NCBI RefSeq assembly: GCF_005160265.1
Contig: NZ_CP039865.1
Location: 4,178,828 to 4,242,827, forward strand
Direction: 5' to 3'
DNA: 64,000 nucleotides
Source of the DNA: Phreatobacter aquaticus
Lineage (GTDB): Bacteria > Pseudomonadota > Alphaproteobacteria > Rhizobiales > Phreatobacteraceae
Part shown: positions 51,797-59,738 of the stretch, piece by piece
Layout of the letters: the number at the start of each line of letters is the position of its first letter
How positions within the stretch are numbered: the first letter of the stretch is position 1
Position numbers and translations under genes: made by a program
The notes under the pieces: model-generated
Database searches by the model: none
What the model saw: only the letters and a program-made list of their open reading frames with translations
What the model was told of the DNA's origin: nothing

Positions 51797-53035
51797 GTGC
51801 AGATATGGAATGATTGGCGAGACAAGCGCCGCGCGGCGCTGATCCCGCTGCTTTTGGCGGGAGGCTGCGATTTCGCCTTCGCACAGGCCGCACAGAACAG
51901 CTGGAGCATGACCGCCGACACCGAGGCCCGCTACTATTCGTGGCGCGACTCCCTCGGCAATCGCGGCACACAGGTCTTCGTGCCGGTGGGCTTCCAGCTG
52001 ACCGGCCGGCCCAATTCGGACTGGAAGCTCGAATCGGTCCTGCGCTCCGGCTACATGTGGTCGAGCCAGAGTTCCGGCGGCGTCAGCACCGATGTGTCCC
52101 GGCCCGTCGACCTGACCTTGTCGCAGCGTGTCACCTATTTCGGCATCAACGGCATCCAGCCCTTTGCGGCCATATCCGCGTCGATCCCGACCGTCTCCAG
52201 CTTTGCCGGCGTCAACGTCAACAATTCCAAATCGGCGCTCGATTCCGACATCGTGCCCAATCCGGTCTTTGGCCAGGGCCTGAACATCGGACCGTCGATC
52301 GGCGCCAATTTCGCCGTGAACGAAAATGTCACGGTGGGCTGGGGCCTCGGCTACACGTCCCGCGGATCTTTCCTGCAGAGCCAGGTTCCAAACTTCTTCA
52401 TTCGCTACAACCCGGGCGATGTGACGACCGCCAACCTGTCAGCTGGCTACCGGGGCGACGCGCTCACCATCAAGGCAATGCTGTCCTATTCATGGGAACA
52501 GGTCACCACGCTGACCAACCCGTTCGGCACCACGCCGCAGTTCCGGCCGGGCGATCGCATCATGCTGGGCGTCAAGACCGGCTACACGTTCAATGACCGC
52601 TGGGCGGCATCCTTCAACGCGGACTTCACCAGCATGGGACGCAACCAGGTCTTGTCGGCGGCCCCCCCGCCGCCCCTGGTCACCGAGCCTGCAAACTCCA
52701 ACTCCAACATGGTCCGGCTGACCAGCGGGGTCACCTATTCGGGGGCCAACTACACGCTCGGGCCGACGCTGTCGTTCCTCTATCGCGACCGCAACGGTTA
52801 CGATTCCACGACGTTCCAGTTCCTGCCGGCCAAGACGACCTGGACGTTGGGCTTTGCCGGGGCCTACGACCTGGGCAATGGCGTCAAGTTCAATGCATCC
52901 GTCGCCCATGTCTGGATCAACCAGAACGTCAATCCCGACAAGCTGGTGGGTGGCCTTGTTCAAGCAGGTTCAGGCCAGCCCGCCGTCGCGACCAATGCGT
53001 GGATCGCGAGCTTCGGCACGAGCTTCAGGATGTGA
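51797..53035 (+). CDS. Predicted outer-membrane beta-barrel protein
   Basis: A 412-residue exported protein. The start is GTG 51797 with GGGGGG 6 bases upstream. An unusually charged N-terminus (MQIWNDWRDKRRAALIPLLLAGGCDFAFAQ) precedes cleavage near residue 30. The mature chain is rich in alternating hydrophobic/polar strands ending in aromatic residues, with glycine/asparagine turns (GWGLGYTSRGSFLQ, TTANLSAGYRGDALTIKAMLSYSWEQV, IMLGVKTGYTFNDRWAASFNADFTSMG, ASFGTSFRM at the end). This pattern fits a porin or FadL/phenol-type barrel, but I cannot name the family. It is first of four rightward genes for envelope proteins. Confidence 0.75.
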   Translation: MQIWNDWRDKRRAALIPLLLAGGCDFAFAQAAQNSWSMTADTEARYYSWRDSLGNRGTQVFVPVGFQLTGRPNSDWKLESVLRSGYMWSSQSSGGVSTDVSRPVDLTLSQRVTYFGINGIQPFAAISASIPTVSSFAGVNVNNSKSALDSDIVPNPVFGQGLNIGPSIGANFAVNENVTVGWGLGYTSRGSFLQSQVPNFFIRYNPGDVTTANLSAGYRGDALTIKAMLSYSWEQVTTLTNPFGTTPQFRPGDRIMLGVKTGYTFNDRWAASFNADFTSMGRNQVLSAAPPPPLVTEPANSNSNMVRLTSGVTYSGANYTLGPTLSFLYRDRNGYDSTTFQFLPAKTTWTLGFAGAYDLGNGVKFNASVAHVWINQNVNPDKLVGGLVQAGSGQPAVATNAWIASFGTSFRM

Positions 53036-53039
53036 TGCG

Positions 53040-53384
53040 ATGACCGGAACCCGCTCGAAACCCATGCTCATGTCCCGTTCGCTTGCCGGCTTGTTGCTGC
53101 TTTGCGCAGGATCGACGCTGACAGCGCTGCCCGCCATCGCGCAAACCGCTCCCCCCGCCGCCACGCCCTGCCCCGAGGGCCGGACCTTCTCCGGTGCCTG
53201 TGTCAGGCCCGACCTCTCCTCGGACATGCGCCTGCACATCCTGTCGGCCACGCAGCCGAAGCTCAGCGTGTCGTCGCCGGCCCTGCTGCCGTCCCAGGAC
53301 AGTCAGTTCGCTCAGCCCCGCGACCGGGGCGAGTTGCAGAGGCTCCACGGGGTTGACGTTCCCAACGGCTACCGGGTGCCCTGA
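53040..53384 (+). CDS. Small secreted protein of unknown function
   Basis: A 114-residue protein beginning 5 bases after the beta-barrel stop. A signal peptide (MSRSLAGLLLLCAGSTLTALPAIAQ, about residues 11-35) leaves a mature peptide of about 79 residues. The mature part has two cysteines in PCPEGRTFSGACVRPD, like the CPPGRVPNRAGTACVLD motif that ends the large cysteine-rich protein encoded next. The rest (LHILSATQPKLSVSSPALLPSQDSQFAQPRDRGELQRLHG) is polar with no known motif. ATG 53040 is used, and ATG 53070 would also keep the signal. It probably works with its neighbours at the cell surface or in the periplasm. Confidence 0.65.
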   Translation: MTGTRSKPMLMSRSLAGLLLLCAGSTLTALPAIAQTAPPAATPCPEGRTFSGACVRPDLSSDMRLHILSATQPKLSVSSPALLPSQDSQFAQPRDRGELQRLHGVDVPNGYRVP

Positions 53385-53444
53385 CCGCGCCCGGAAAGAC
53401 CAACTGCCATTCCTTTCGCAACCGCCCCCTTCAAGAGGTAGGCC

Positions 53445-55856
53445 ATGCGCGCCACCGGCTGGTTCAAGTCATCAGGGCTTTCGGCGGTCCTTGGCGCGCT
53501 TGCTATCGCCGGCCTTCTGACCCTTGGGCTAGCGACGGATGCCCGCGCCAACAACGTCACCGACAAGCTGAAGGACTGCATGGGCGTTGTCGGTGCCGTC
53601 GTGCATGGCGTCGATGCTGTGGCGGAAGGTGCGGTGAAAGTTGCCGATGCCCTGGCCGATCCGACCTATGCGCAATGCGTCTCGCAGGCGGCCGCCGGCG
53701 ACCCCTTCACCATCGCAGCCATGGCGGCGATGACCGGCATCTATGTCGCGACCACCGCTGGCGGCAACGAGCCCTTCACTGACCCGGCAAGCTGCAACGC
53801 CGCGATTGGAAGTTTCGTTGCGACGCAGATCGCCGACTTCCTCAGCGGGCTCATCGAGGACCCGGACAGCCTCATCGGCAGCGCTCTGCGCAGCATGCTG
53901 CCTGAGGCCGCCATCGATGTGATCAACGCAGTCGCGCACGAGGCCGCTGGCGATATCGGCAAGGCCCTCGGCGACAAGTTCATGGCCGCGCTCGGACCCA
54001 TCGGCGAATATCTGAAATGCGGCTGCGCAGCCGCCGGCACGGCGGCCATTGTGAAAAACGTCGCCGAGGACATCGTCAATGCCGCAACAGCGGCAGGCAA
54101 GAGCGCCGAGGCCTGCGCCGATCTCGGTGGCATGATCTTGGAGGATCCGCGGGCCGTCGTCGGCGCCCTCTTCGATGATCCCGGCGCCGTCGTGGCCGCC
54201 GTCGTCGATGCCGTGTGCGGCATCAACAAGACCACCAAGGAAATCTGCGGCACGATCGGGGAAATTTACCAGACCGCCAAGGAGGTCTGCGATGCCGTCC
54301 ATGTCTGCCCGGGGCTCGAGGAGATTTGGGGAGGCGTGAAGGATGTCGGCCACAGCATCGGCTGCTTCTTCAGTAACTGCTCCGATGACCCGCCGCCACC
54401 AACCGGCCCGCCTGCAGCCTGCAGTCCGGGTACGACCTATCAGACGCTCTCCGACACGCGCACGTGCAGCTGTACACTCCCGAATGGCTGGAAAACGGTC
54501 TGGACCCCGGTCTACAGCAGTCTCAACGGCGGCTATATCGACACTCAGGTCTATACTTGCGCGGCCTGCTCATCGGCGGAAACCAATGTTGACGGCTGGT
54601 GCCGCGCCTGCCCGCACGGCTTCAACCGCGATGCGGCCACCGGCCAGTGTTCGCGGCCGATCATCTGTTCGCCCGGCTCGTTGATCAACGCCGACAATAC
54701 CGGCTGCTGGACCTGCCCCGCCGGTTTCCAGTTCAATACGGGCGGAACAGGCTGCACGCCGAGCTGCGCGGCGCGCCCGTGGCTCCAATACAATGCCTCC
54801 GCCAATGACAGGCCTGCCGGCTACAATGACGCGATGTTCGCCCCCTATGCGGGCGGCGCCTGTCAGTGCCCGAGCGGTCAATACGACACCGGGTCGAGCT
54901 GCGCGGCGATCCCGGTCTGCGCCAGCGGCAGTTTCGACCAGAAGGCCGGGCGATGCATTCCCAGTTGCGGCAACAGCGCCGTTCCCAGCGGACGCTTCAT
55001 CGACGGCGTCGAGACCTGCGACCAGTGCCCCAACGGCCAGCGCAACATCGACGGAACATGCCGCACGCCCTGCGCCAGCGACCAGATTCGCTCCGGCGAC
55101 TCGTGCATGACCTGCCCGGGAGGCACGCAGATCAGCGGCGGCCGCGGCGGCAATGGCGAATATCTCTCCTGCGCCTCGGTCTGCGGGCCAGGGAGCACGT
55201 TCCAGGCAGCGCCCTTCCAGGCGGTCACGCAGGCCAACGGTTCGATCGGGGCCGGACTACAGGGAACCATGGCCCCCGGCGCCGGCGGCCCGCTGGCACA
55301 GGCCGCCGGCTCGATCGGCGGCAACCATGTTGTGGCGGGCGCCGAAATCGCCATTCAGAGCACCTTGCCCGGTGGCGGCATGGCCGGCTCCGCGGGAACC
55401 GGCGGCGGAGCCGCGCCCGCACCGACCTGCCGGCCCTGCGCCGACAACGAGCGGAGCGTGGCTGTCACCATGGTCACCGCATCGGGCGGATCGATCACCC
55501 AGAACCAGTGCGCCGCCTGCCCTCCCGGCCAGATCAGCAATCGCAAGGGCGACCAGTGCATCGGACGGGTGGCCGGCCTGTTTCCGGCCATCCGTCGCGC
55601 TGTCCCGCGCGATGTCGCGCCGCCCGCGCGGGAAACCCCGCCTCGCGCCGCCCCTGCCCGTCCCGCAACGCCCACCGAACGGGCGGCACCTCAGCCGCAA
55701 CGCCCGGCAACGGCTCAGCCGGCCGCCGCCCGCGAGCCGCTGCGCTGCCCGCCAGGTCGCGTGCCGAACCGGGCCGGAACGGCCTGCGTGCTCGATGTCG
55801 GCGATTTTGACCGCGGTCCCGGTGGCTCCTCAGTCGGAGGCCGCAGTGGGCGCTGA
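53445..55856 (+). CDS. Large secreted cysteine-rich protein with EGF/TNFR-like repeats
   Basis: An 803-residue exported protein. A signal peptide ends near residue 36 (ATDARA). Residues about 37-310 are alanine-rich and helical with scattered cysteines (AGTAAIVKNVAEDIVNAATAAGKSAEACADLGG). A linker with PPPPTGPP follows. About 325-590 is a series of short cysteine repeats of the form CPxGx(5-10)C (CPAGFQFNTGGTGC, CPSGQYDTGSSC, CASGSFDQKAGRC, CPNGQRNIDGTC). Next comes a glycine-rich part, two more repeats, a proline/alanine-rich stretch and a final CPPGRVPNRAGTACVLD. I know no characterised bacterial family with this architecture. SD AGAGG precedes the ATG. Confidence 0.78.
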   Translation: MRATGWFKSSGLSAVLGALAIAGLLTLGLATDARANNVTDKLKDCMGVVGAVVHGVDAVAEGAVKVADALADPTYAQCVSQAAAGDPFTIAAMAAMTGIYVATTAGGNEPFTDPASCNAAIGSFVATQIADFLSGLIEDPDSLIGSALRSMLPEAAIDVINAVAHEAAGDIGKALGDKFMAALGPIGEYLKCGCAAAGTAAIVKNVAEDIVNAATAAGKSAEACADLGGMILEDPRAVVGALFDDPGAVVAAVVDAVCGINKTTKEICGTIGEIYQTAKEVCDAVHVCPGLEEIWGGVKDVGHSIGCFFSNCSDDPPPPTGPPAACSPGTTYQTLSDTRTCSCTLPNGWKTVWTPVYSSLNGGYIDTQVYTCAACSSAETNVDGWCRACPHGFNRDAATGQCSRPIICSPGSLINADNTGCWTCPAGFQFNTGGTGCTPSCAARPWLQYNASANDRPAGYNDAMFAPYAGGACQCPSGQYDTGSSCAAIPVCASGSFDQKAGRCIPSCGNSAVPSGRFIDGVETCDQCPNGQRNIDGTCRTPCASDQIRSGDSCMTCPGGTQISGGRGGNGEYLSCASVCGPGSTFQAAPFQAVTQANGSIGAGLQGTMAPGAGGPLAQAAGSIGGNHVVAGAEIAIQSTLPGGGMAGSAGTGGGAAPAPTCRPCADNERSVAVTMVTASGGSITQNQCAACPPGQISNRKGDQCIGRVAGLFPAIRRAVPRDVAPPARETPPRAAPARPATPTERAAPQPQRPATAQPAAAREPLRCPPGRVPNRAGTACVLDVGDFDRGPGGSSVGGRSGR

Positions 55857-55887
55857 TGCCAGTGACAGTGACAAGGAACCGAAAGCC

Positions 55888-57285
55888 ATGACCGGACAGG
55901 TGCTTTCACGCGGCTGGCGATTGCTGATGGCGCAGGGGCTGGCCCTCGCCGTGGGGCTCGCGGCGTCGCTCCCGCTGCCCGTCCGGGCCCAGTCGGGCGA
56001 AACATTAGCGCTCCGGGACGTCACACTCTCGGGACGCGGATTCCGGCTCGCGGCCGAAGCGATCGACATTGCGGGATCGAGTGCCCCGCGGGCGTCTCTC
56101 GAAGCAGCTGTGCGTTCCGGCGATCCGGATGCCCTGATCGACCGACTCGGCCAGCTCGGCGCATCCAGCGTCAGCTTCACCAATATGCGCGTCGAGCGGA
56201 CAGAGGGCGGCCCTCGCGCGTTCCTCGGCTTCGCCAGGCTTCAATTGACCGGGCTGTCCGCGGGCCGGATTCGCCAGGCCCAGGGCACGGACGGACAATT
56301 CGGCTCGGGCCCCGCCCAGCCGGCGCGATTTGCCACCTTCAGTGCCAACGAACTCGACGCCGCCTTCCTGGTCCGCCTGATCGGCGGCGCGGCTCAGCCC
56401 TCCGATACGGCAAGACCGGTGCTCCGATCCGCGGTTCTTGAGCGCCTTGACGCCTCACCCGGGACCGGAATGCGCGTCTCCGCCCGGCGGGCCAGCCTGT
56501 CCGACCTCCGGCTGATGCCGGGCGCCCGGGCCGGTGACTTTGGGATATTGGGGGCTGTCGAGATCAGTGACATCCGGCTGGCGACGCCGCCACGTACGGG
56601 GCAGACAGAGCCCAACGAGATCCGCGTCAAGGCACTCGTCATTGGCGCCGATCGCCCCTCACCCGACGATGTGCCGACGCGTTATCGCGCGCGACTTGAC
56701 GAAGTGACCGTGCCGCTGCGGGAGACCGACACGACCCCGTCCATCCGCAACATCCGCGCGCTTGGCCTGGACGCGCTTGTGGTGTCGGCAGCATTGGAGG
56801 GTAGTTGGTCGCCTGCTGCCCGCGAACTTAAGCTGGAGCGGCTCGGTGTCGATCTGCCGGGACTAGGCGCCATCGCCATTGCGGGCCTGATCGCCAATGT
56901 CGCGCCCGAAGTCTTCACCGAAATACCCTCGGCGGCCAATGCCAGGTGGAACGAGGCTCAGGTCCGCACCTTGAGCGTGACGATCCGCGACAATGGCCTG
57001 TTCGAGCGGGTGGTCGCCCGCGACGCCCGCGCGACATCAAGACCTGTCCCGGACGTCCGCGCGGCCTTCGCACGTCAGGCCTCCAGTGTCGTGCAGCGCA
57101 TGATGGAAACCGTGCCGAACCGCACCGTTCCGGACGCGCTGATGCGCTTCGTCTCGGACCCGAAGGCGCTGACTATCGCCGTGACGGCGAAGCCTGGAGC
57201 ATCCTTGCCGCTGTCCGCACTGCTGGCGCGTGGCGGCATGGCGACCCTGACCGATCGCTTCGATATCACCGCAACCAATCGCTGA
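55888..57285 (+). CDS. Predicted periplasmic protein of unknown function
   Basis: A 465-residue protein starting 31 bases after the cysteine-rich gene. A signal peptide (about 1-34, ending PLPVRAQ) is followed by repetitive beta-rich text with recurring patterns such as LALRDVTLSGRGFRLAAEAIDIAG, SSVSFTNMRVERTEGGPRAFLGFARLQLTGLSAG and LGAVEISDIRLATPP. This is reminiscent of proteins with stacked beta strands, but no domain can be named. The C-terminus (about 395-465) becomes helical (DVRAAFARQASSVVQRMMETVPNRTVPDALMRFVSDP). It is last in the envelope set. Reading frames upstream of ATG 55888 are shadows of the previous gene. Confidence 0.7.
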   Translation: MTGQVLSRGWRLLMAQGLALAVGLAASLPLPVRAQSGETLALRDVTLSGRGFRLAAEAIDIAGSSAPRASLEAAVRSGDPDALIDRLGQLGASSVSFTNMRVERTEGGPRAFLGFARLQLTGLSAGRIRQAQGTDGQFGSGPAQPARFATFSANELDAAFLVRLIGGAAQPSDTARPVLRSAVLERLDASPGTGMRVSARRASLSDLRLMPGARAGDFGILGAVEISDIRLATPPRTGQTEPNEIRVKALVIGADRPSPDDVPTRYRARLDEVTVPLRETDTTPSIRNIRALGLDALVVSAALEGSWSPAARELKLERLGVDLPGLGAIAIAGLIANVAPEVFTEIPSAANARWNEAQVRTLSVTIRDNGLFERVVARDARATSRPVPDVRAAFARQASSVVQRMMETVPNRTVPDALMRFVSDPKALTIAVTAKPGASLPLSALLARGGMATLTDRFDITATNR

Positions 57286-57299
57286 CGACAGCGTCAGCG
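57280..57299. terminator. Hairpin at the end of the envelope-protein operon
   Basis: CGCTGACG (57280-57287) and CGTCAGCG (57292-57299) form an 8-bp perfect stem with loop ACAG, overlapping the stop codon of the preceding gene. No T run follows, so termination efficiency is doubtful. Confidence 0.45.
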
Positions 57300-57819
57300 G
57301 GGAACGCGAAGGGATGTTCCAGAGAGGGGTTAGCGCACACGGCGGATTGCCATCAGGCGGATGACCCAAGGCGACATCTCGAAGTGGCGAAGAGGACTGG
57401 CGTTCGCCGTGAGCCGCGCCAACGTCTTGCCGCCTGCCGGCAAGCCGATTTTCCAGGGACAGTGCCGGCGCTGCGCCAAACCTCCAACATCACCGCCAGG
57501 CGGATAACGTCGAATGGCATGATCCTCCCGGACATCGCCCTGGAAGCAGCCATCAACGCCAGTGCGAAGCAAACTGCGGCGTACTGAACCGCCATATTTG
57601 GGCGAATTCAACAGACAGCAAATCGTACAATTTGGATTGACGTACAGGCATCGATGAAATCGGCCGGTTGGGGCGCGTACTGCACTGCACAAAGCGCGAC
57701 GCGGACTTGCCAATGTCCATCTTTGACGTCTAGCCTGACTTCAAGAAGCGGATCATTCCTAAAGATCCAGCTCGTCAGGATCGGCCCATGAAGAGGTCGA
57801 GCCACCAGGGAGAACGGCC
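57286..57819. other. 534-bp intergenic region before the TRAP operon, no clear gene
   Basis: Only weak frames are present. One on the minus strand at 57353-57595 (80 codons, opening MAVQYAAVCFALALMAASRAM) has a hydrophobic start but no recognised family, so I leave it unannotated. Local AT content rises around 57590-57640, a plausible place for the TRAP operon promoter. AGGGAGAA lies just before the dctP ATG. Confidence 0.5.
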
Positions 57820-58953
57820 ATGACAGATCAAGCATCGGCACAATCGCGCCGAAAATTCCTCCGCGGCTCGGCCCTTGCCGCCGCTGCGGCCGTCGCAGCC
57901 CCGACCGTCGCCAAGGCGCAGGGCCCCATTTCGATGCGCTGGCAGAGCACCTGGCCGTCGAAGGACATCTTCCACGAATTCGCCGTCGACTTCGCCAAGA
58001 AGGTCAACGACATGACCGGCGGCGACCTGAAGATCGAAGTTCTGCCGGCAGGCGCCGTCGTTCCGGCCTTCGGCCTGCTCGACGCGATCTCGCGCGGTAC
58101 GCTCGACGGCGGCCACGGCGTGCTGGTCTATCATTACGGCAAGCAGACGGCGCTGGCGCTGTGGGGCTCGGGTCCGGGCTACGCCATGGATGCCAACATG
58201 CTGCTCGCCTGGCACAAATATGGCGGCGGGAAGCAGCTGCTCGCCAAGCTCTATGCCTCCATCGGCGCCAATGTCGTGTCCTTCCCCTATGGCCCGATGC
58301 CGACCCAGCCGCTCGGCTGGTTCAAGAAGCCGATCGCCAATCTCGACGATCTGAAGGGGCTGAAATTCCGCACCGTCGGCATTTCCATTGACGTGTTCAC
58401 CGCTATGGGTGCCGCCGTCAATGCGCTGCCCGGCGGCGAAATCGTCTCGGCGATGGATCGCGGTCTGCTCGATGCGGCCGAGTTCAACAACGCCTCCTCC
58501 GACCGCGTGCTCGGCTTTGCCGACGTCTCGAAGATCTGCATGCTGCAGAGCTATCATCAGAATGCCGAGCAGTTCGAGATCTCGTTCAACAAGACCAAGT
58601 TCGATTCCCTGCCGGAACGGATGAAGGCCATCATCGAGAACGCTGTCGAGGCGGCCTCCTCGGACATGTCCTGGAAGGCGATCGACCGCTACTCGCAGGA
58701 CTATATCGAGCTGCAGACCAAGGACCGCGTGCGCTTCTTCAAGACCCCCGACGCGATCCTGCGCCGCCAGCTCCAGGTCTATGACGAGGTGGTCGCCAAG
58801 AAGGCGGCGGAAAACCCGCTGTTCAAGGAGATCCTGGACTCGCAGCTGGCCTTTGCCCGCCGCACCACCCAGTGGGAACAGGACACGGTGGTCAATCGCC
58901 GCATGGCCTACGACCATTATTTCGGCGCCAACGGCGTCGCGCGCCAGCGCTGA
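57820..58953 (+). CDS. TRAP transporter substrate-binding protein (DctP family, TakP-like)
   Basis: A 377-residue exported binding protein with a Tat signal (RRKFLRGSALAAAAAVAAPTVAKAQ, about 10-34). The mature chain has ISMRWQSTWPSKDIFHEFAVDFAKKVNDMTGGDLKIEVLPAGAVVPAFGLLDAISRGTLDGGHG, close in style to the TakP (2-oxoacid) and related TRAP receptors. LKGLKFRTVGISIDVFTAMGAAVNALPGGEI supplies the conserved arginine (in KFRT) that binds a carboxylate. It captures an organic acid for the DctQ/DctM pair downstream. A GC-rich hairpin follows it, and an amidase ends the operon. Confidence 0.9.
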   Translation: MTDQASAQSRRKFLRGSALAAAAAVAAPTVAKAQGPISMRWQSTWPSKDIFHEFAVDFAKKVNDMTGGDLKIEVLPAGAVVPAFGLLDAISRGTLDGGHGVLVYHYGKQTALALWGSGPGYAMDANMLLAWHKYGGGKQLLAKLYASIGANVVSFPYGPMPTQPLGWFKKPIANLDDLKGLKFRTVGISIDVFTAMGAAVNALPGGEIVSAMDRGLLDAAEFNNASSDRVLGFADVSKICMLQSYHQNAEQFEISFNKTKFDSLPERMKAIIENAVEAASSDMSWKAIDRYSQDYIELQTKDRVRFFKTPDAILRRQLQVYDEVVAKKAAENPLFKEILDSQLAFARRTTQWEQDTVVNRRMAYDHYFGANGVARQR

Positions 58954-58967
58954 GCCGCCATCGACGA

Positions 58968-58998
58968 GCCGGCGGAGGCCTCGAACCCCTCCGCCGGC
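58968..58998 (+). terminator. Hairpin between dctP and dctQ (11-bp stem, 9-nt loop)
   Basis: GCCGGCGGAGG (58968-58978) and CCTCCGCCGGC (58988-58998) form a perfect stem 14 bases after the dctP stop. It has no T tract. It probably stabilises dctP mRNA or allows partial read-through, giving more receptor than membrane subunits (inferred). Confidence 0.6.
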
Positions 58999-59069
58999 CG
59001 TCTTCGGATCAGGTCCCGGCGAGCCCATCGGCACGGCCGGCAGAAGCCGTCATCCCAGAGCCCAATGTC

Positions 59070-59738
59070 ATGACCACTCAACGGTTCCTGCACGCGGTCG
59101 ACGGGATCAGCACATGGTTCGGCAAGGCCGCAGCCTGGCTGGTTGTCTTGCTGATGCTGCTGGTCTGCGGCGAGGTGTTCAAGCGCTACGTGCTGAATGC
59201 CCCGACCGCCTGGATCTTCGACGCCTCCAATTTCCTCTACGGGTCGACCTTCATGCTGTGCGGCGCCTATGGGCTGGCGCAGAATGCGCATGTGCGCGGC
59301 GACTTCCTCTACAGCTCGATGAAGCCACGCACCCAGGCCTTCCTCGACCTGATCCTCTATGTGCTGTTCTTCATCCCCGGCATCCTGGCGCTCGTCTATG
59401 CCGGCTATTACTTCGCCGCGGATTCCTGGCGGATCGGCGAGCATTCCAGCGTCACCGCGGATGGTCCGCCGATCTATCCGTTCAAGACCGTCATTCCGAT
59501 CGCCGGCGCGCTCGTTCTGCTCCAGGGCATCGCTGAGATCGTGCGCTGCATCGTCTGCCTGAAGACCGGTGAATGGCCGAGCCGGCTCAAGGACGTCAAC
59601 GAGATCGACGTGGTCGAGCAGCAATTGTCACAGAGCGAGCATGTCGATGCCGAAACCCGGCAGCGCGCCATTGCAAGTGCCCACGAGATTGACGAGGCAG
59701 CCCGCCAGCGCGGTCTCGGCGGAGACAAAAGTCCATGA
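59070..59738 (+). CDS. TRAP transporter small permease (DctQ family)
   Basis: A 222-residue membrane protein with four hydrophobic segments. It has ISTWFGKAAAWLVVLLMLLVCGEVFKRYVLNAPTAWIFDASNFLYGSTFMLCGAYGLAQNAHVRGDFLYSSM (about 13-83), the DctQ pattern in which an aromatic-rich segment precedes the AHVRGD motif. A soluble tail of about 55 residues (RLKDVNEIDVVEQQLSQSEHVDAETRQRAIASAHEIDEAARQRG) is longer than usual and may be helical. ATG 59070 is used; the extended upstream frame is shadow. Its stop overlaps the dctM start (59735-59738). Confidence 0.9.
   Translation: MTTQRFLHAVDGISTWFGKAAAWLVVLLMLLVCGEVFKRYVLNAPTAWIFDASNFLYGSTFMLCGAYGLAQNAHVRGDFLYSSMKPRTQAFLDLILYVLFFIPGILALVYAGYYFAADSWRIGEHSSVTADGPPIYPFKTVIPIAGALVLLQGIAEIVRCIVCLKTGEWPSRLKDVNEIDVVEQQLSQSEHVDAETRQRAIASAHEIDEAARQRGLGGDKSP

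Noticed and set aside
57353-57595. Small minus-strand gene of 80 codons in the intergenic region before dctP
   Set aside because: It has a hydrophobic start but an Arg-rich, low-complexity remainder, no ribosome-binding site that I can support, and no known family.
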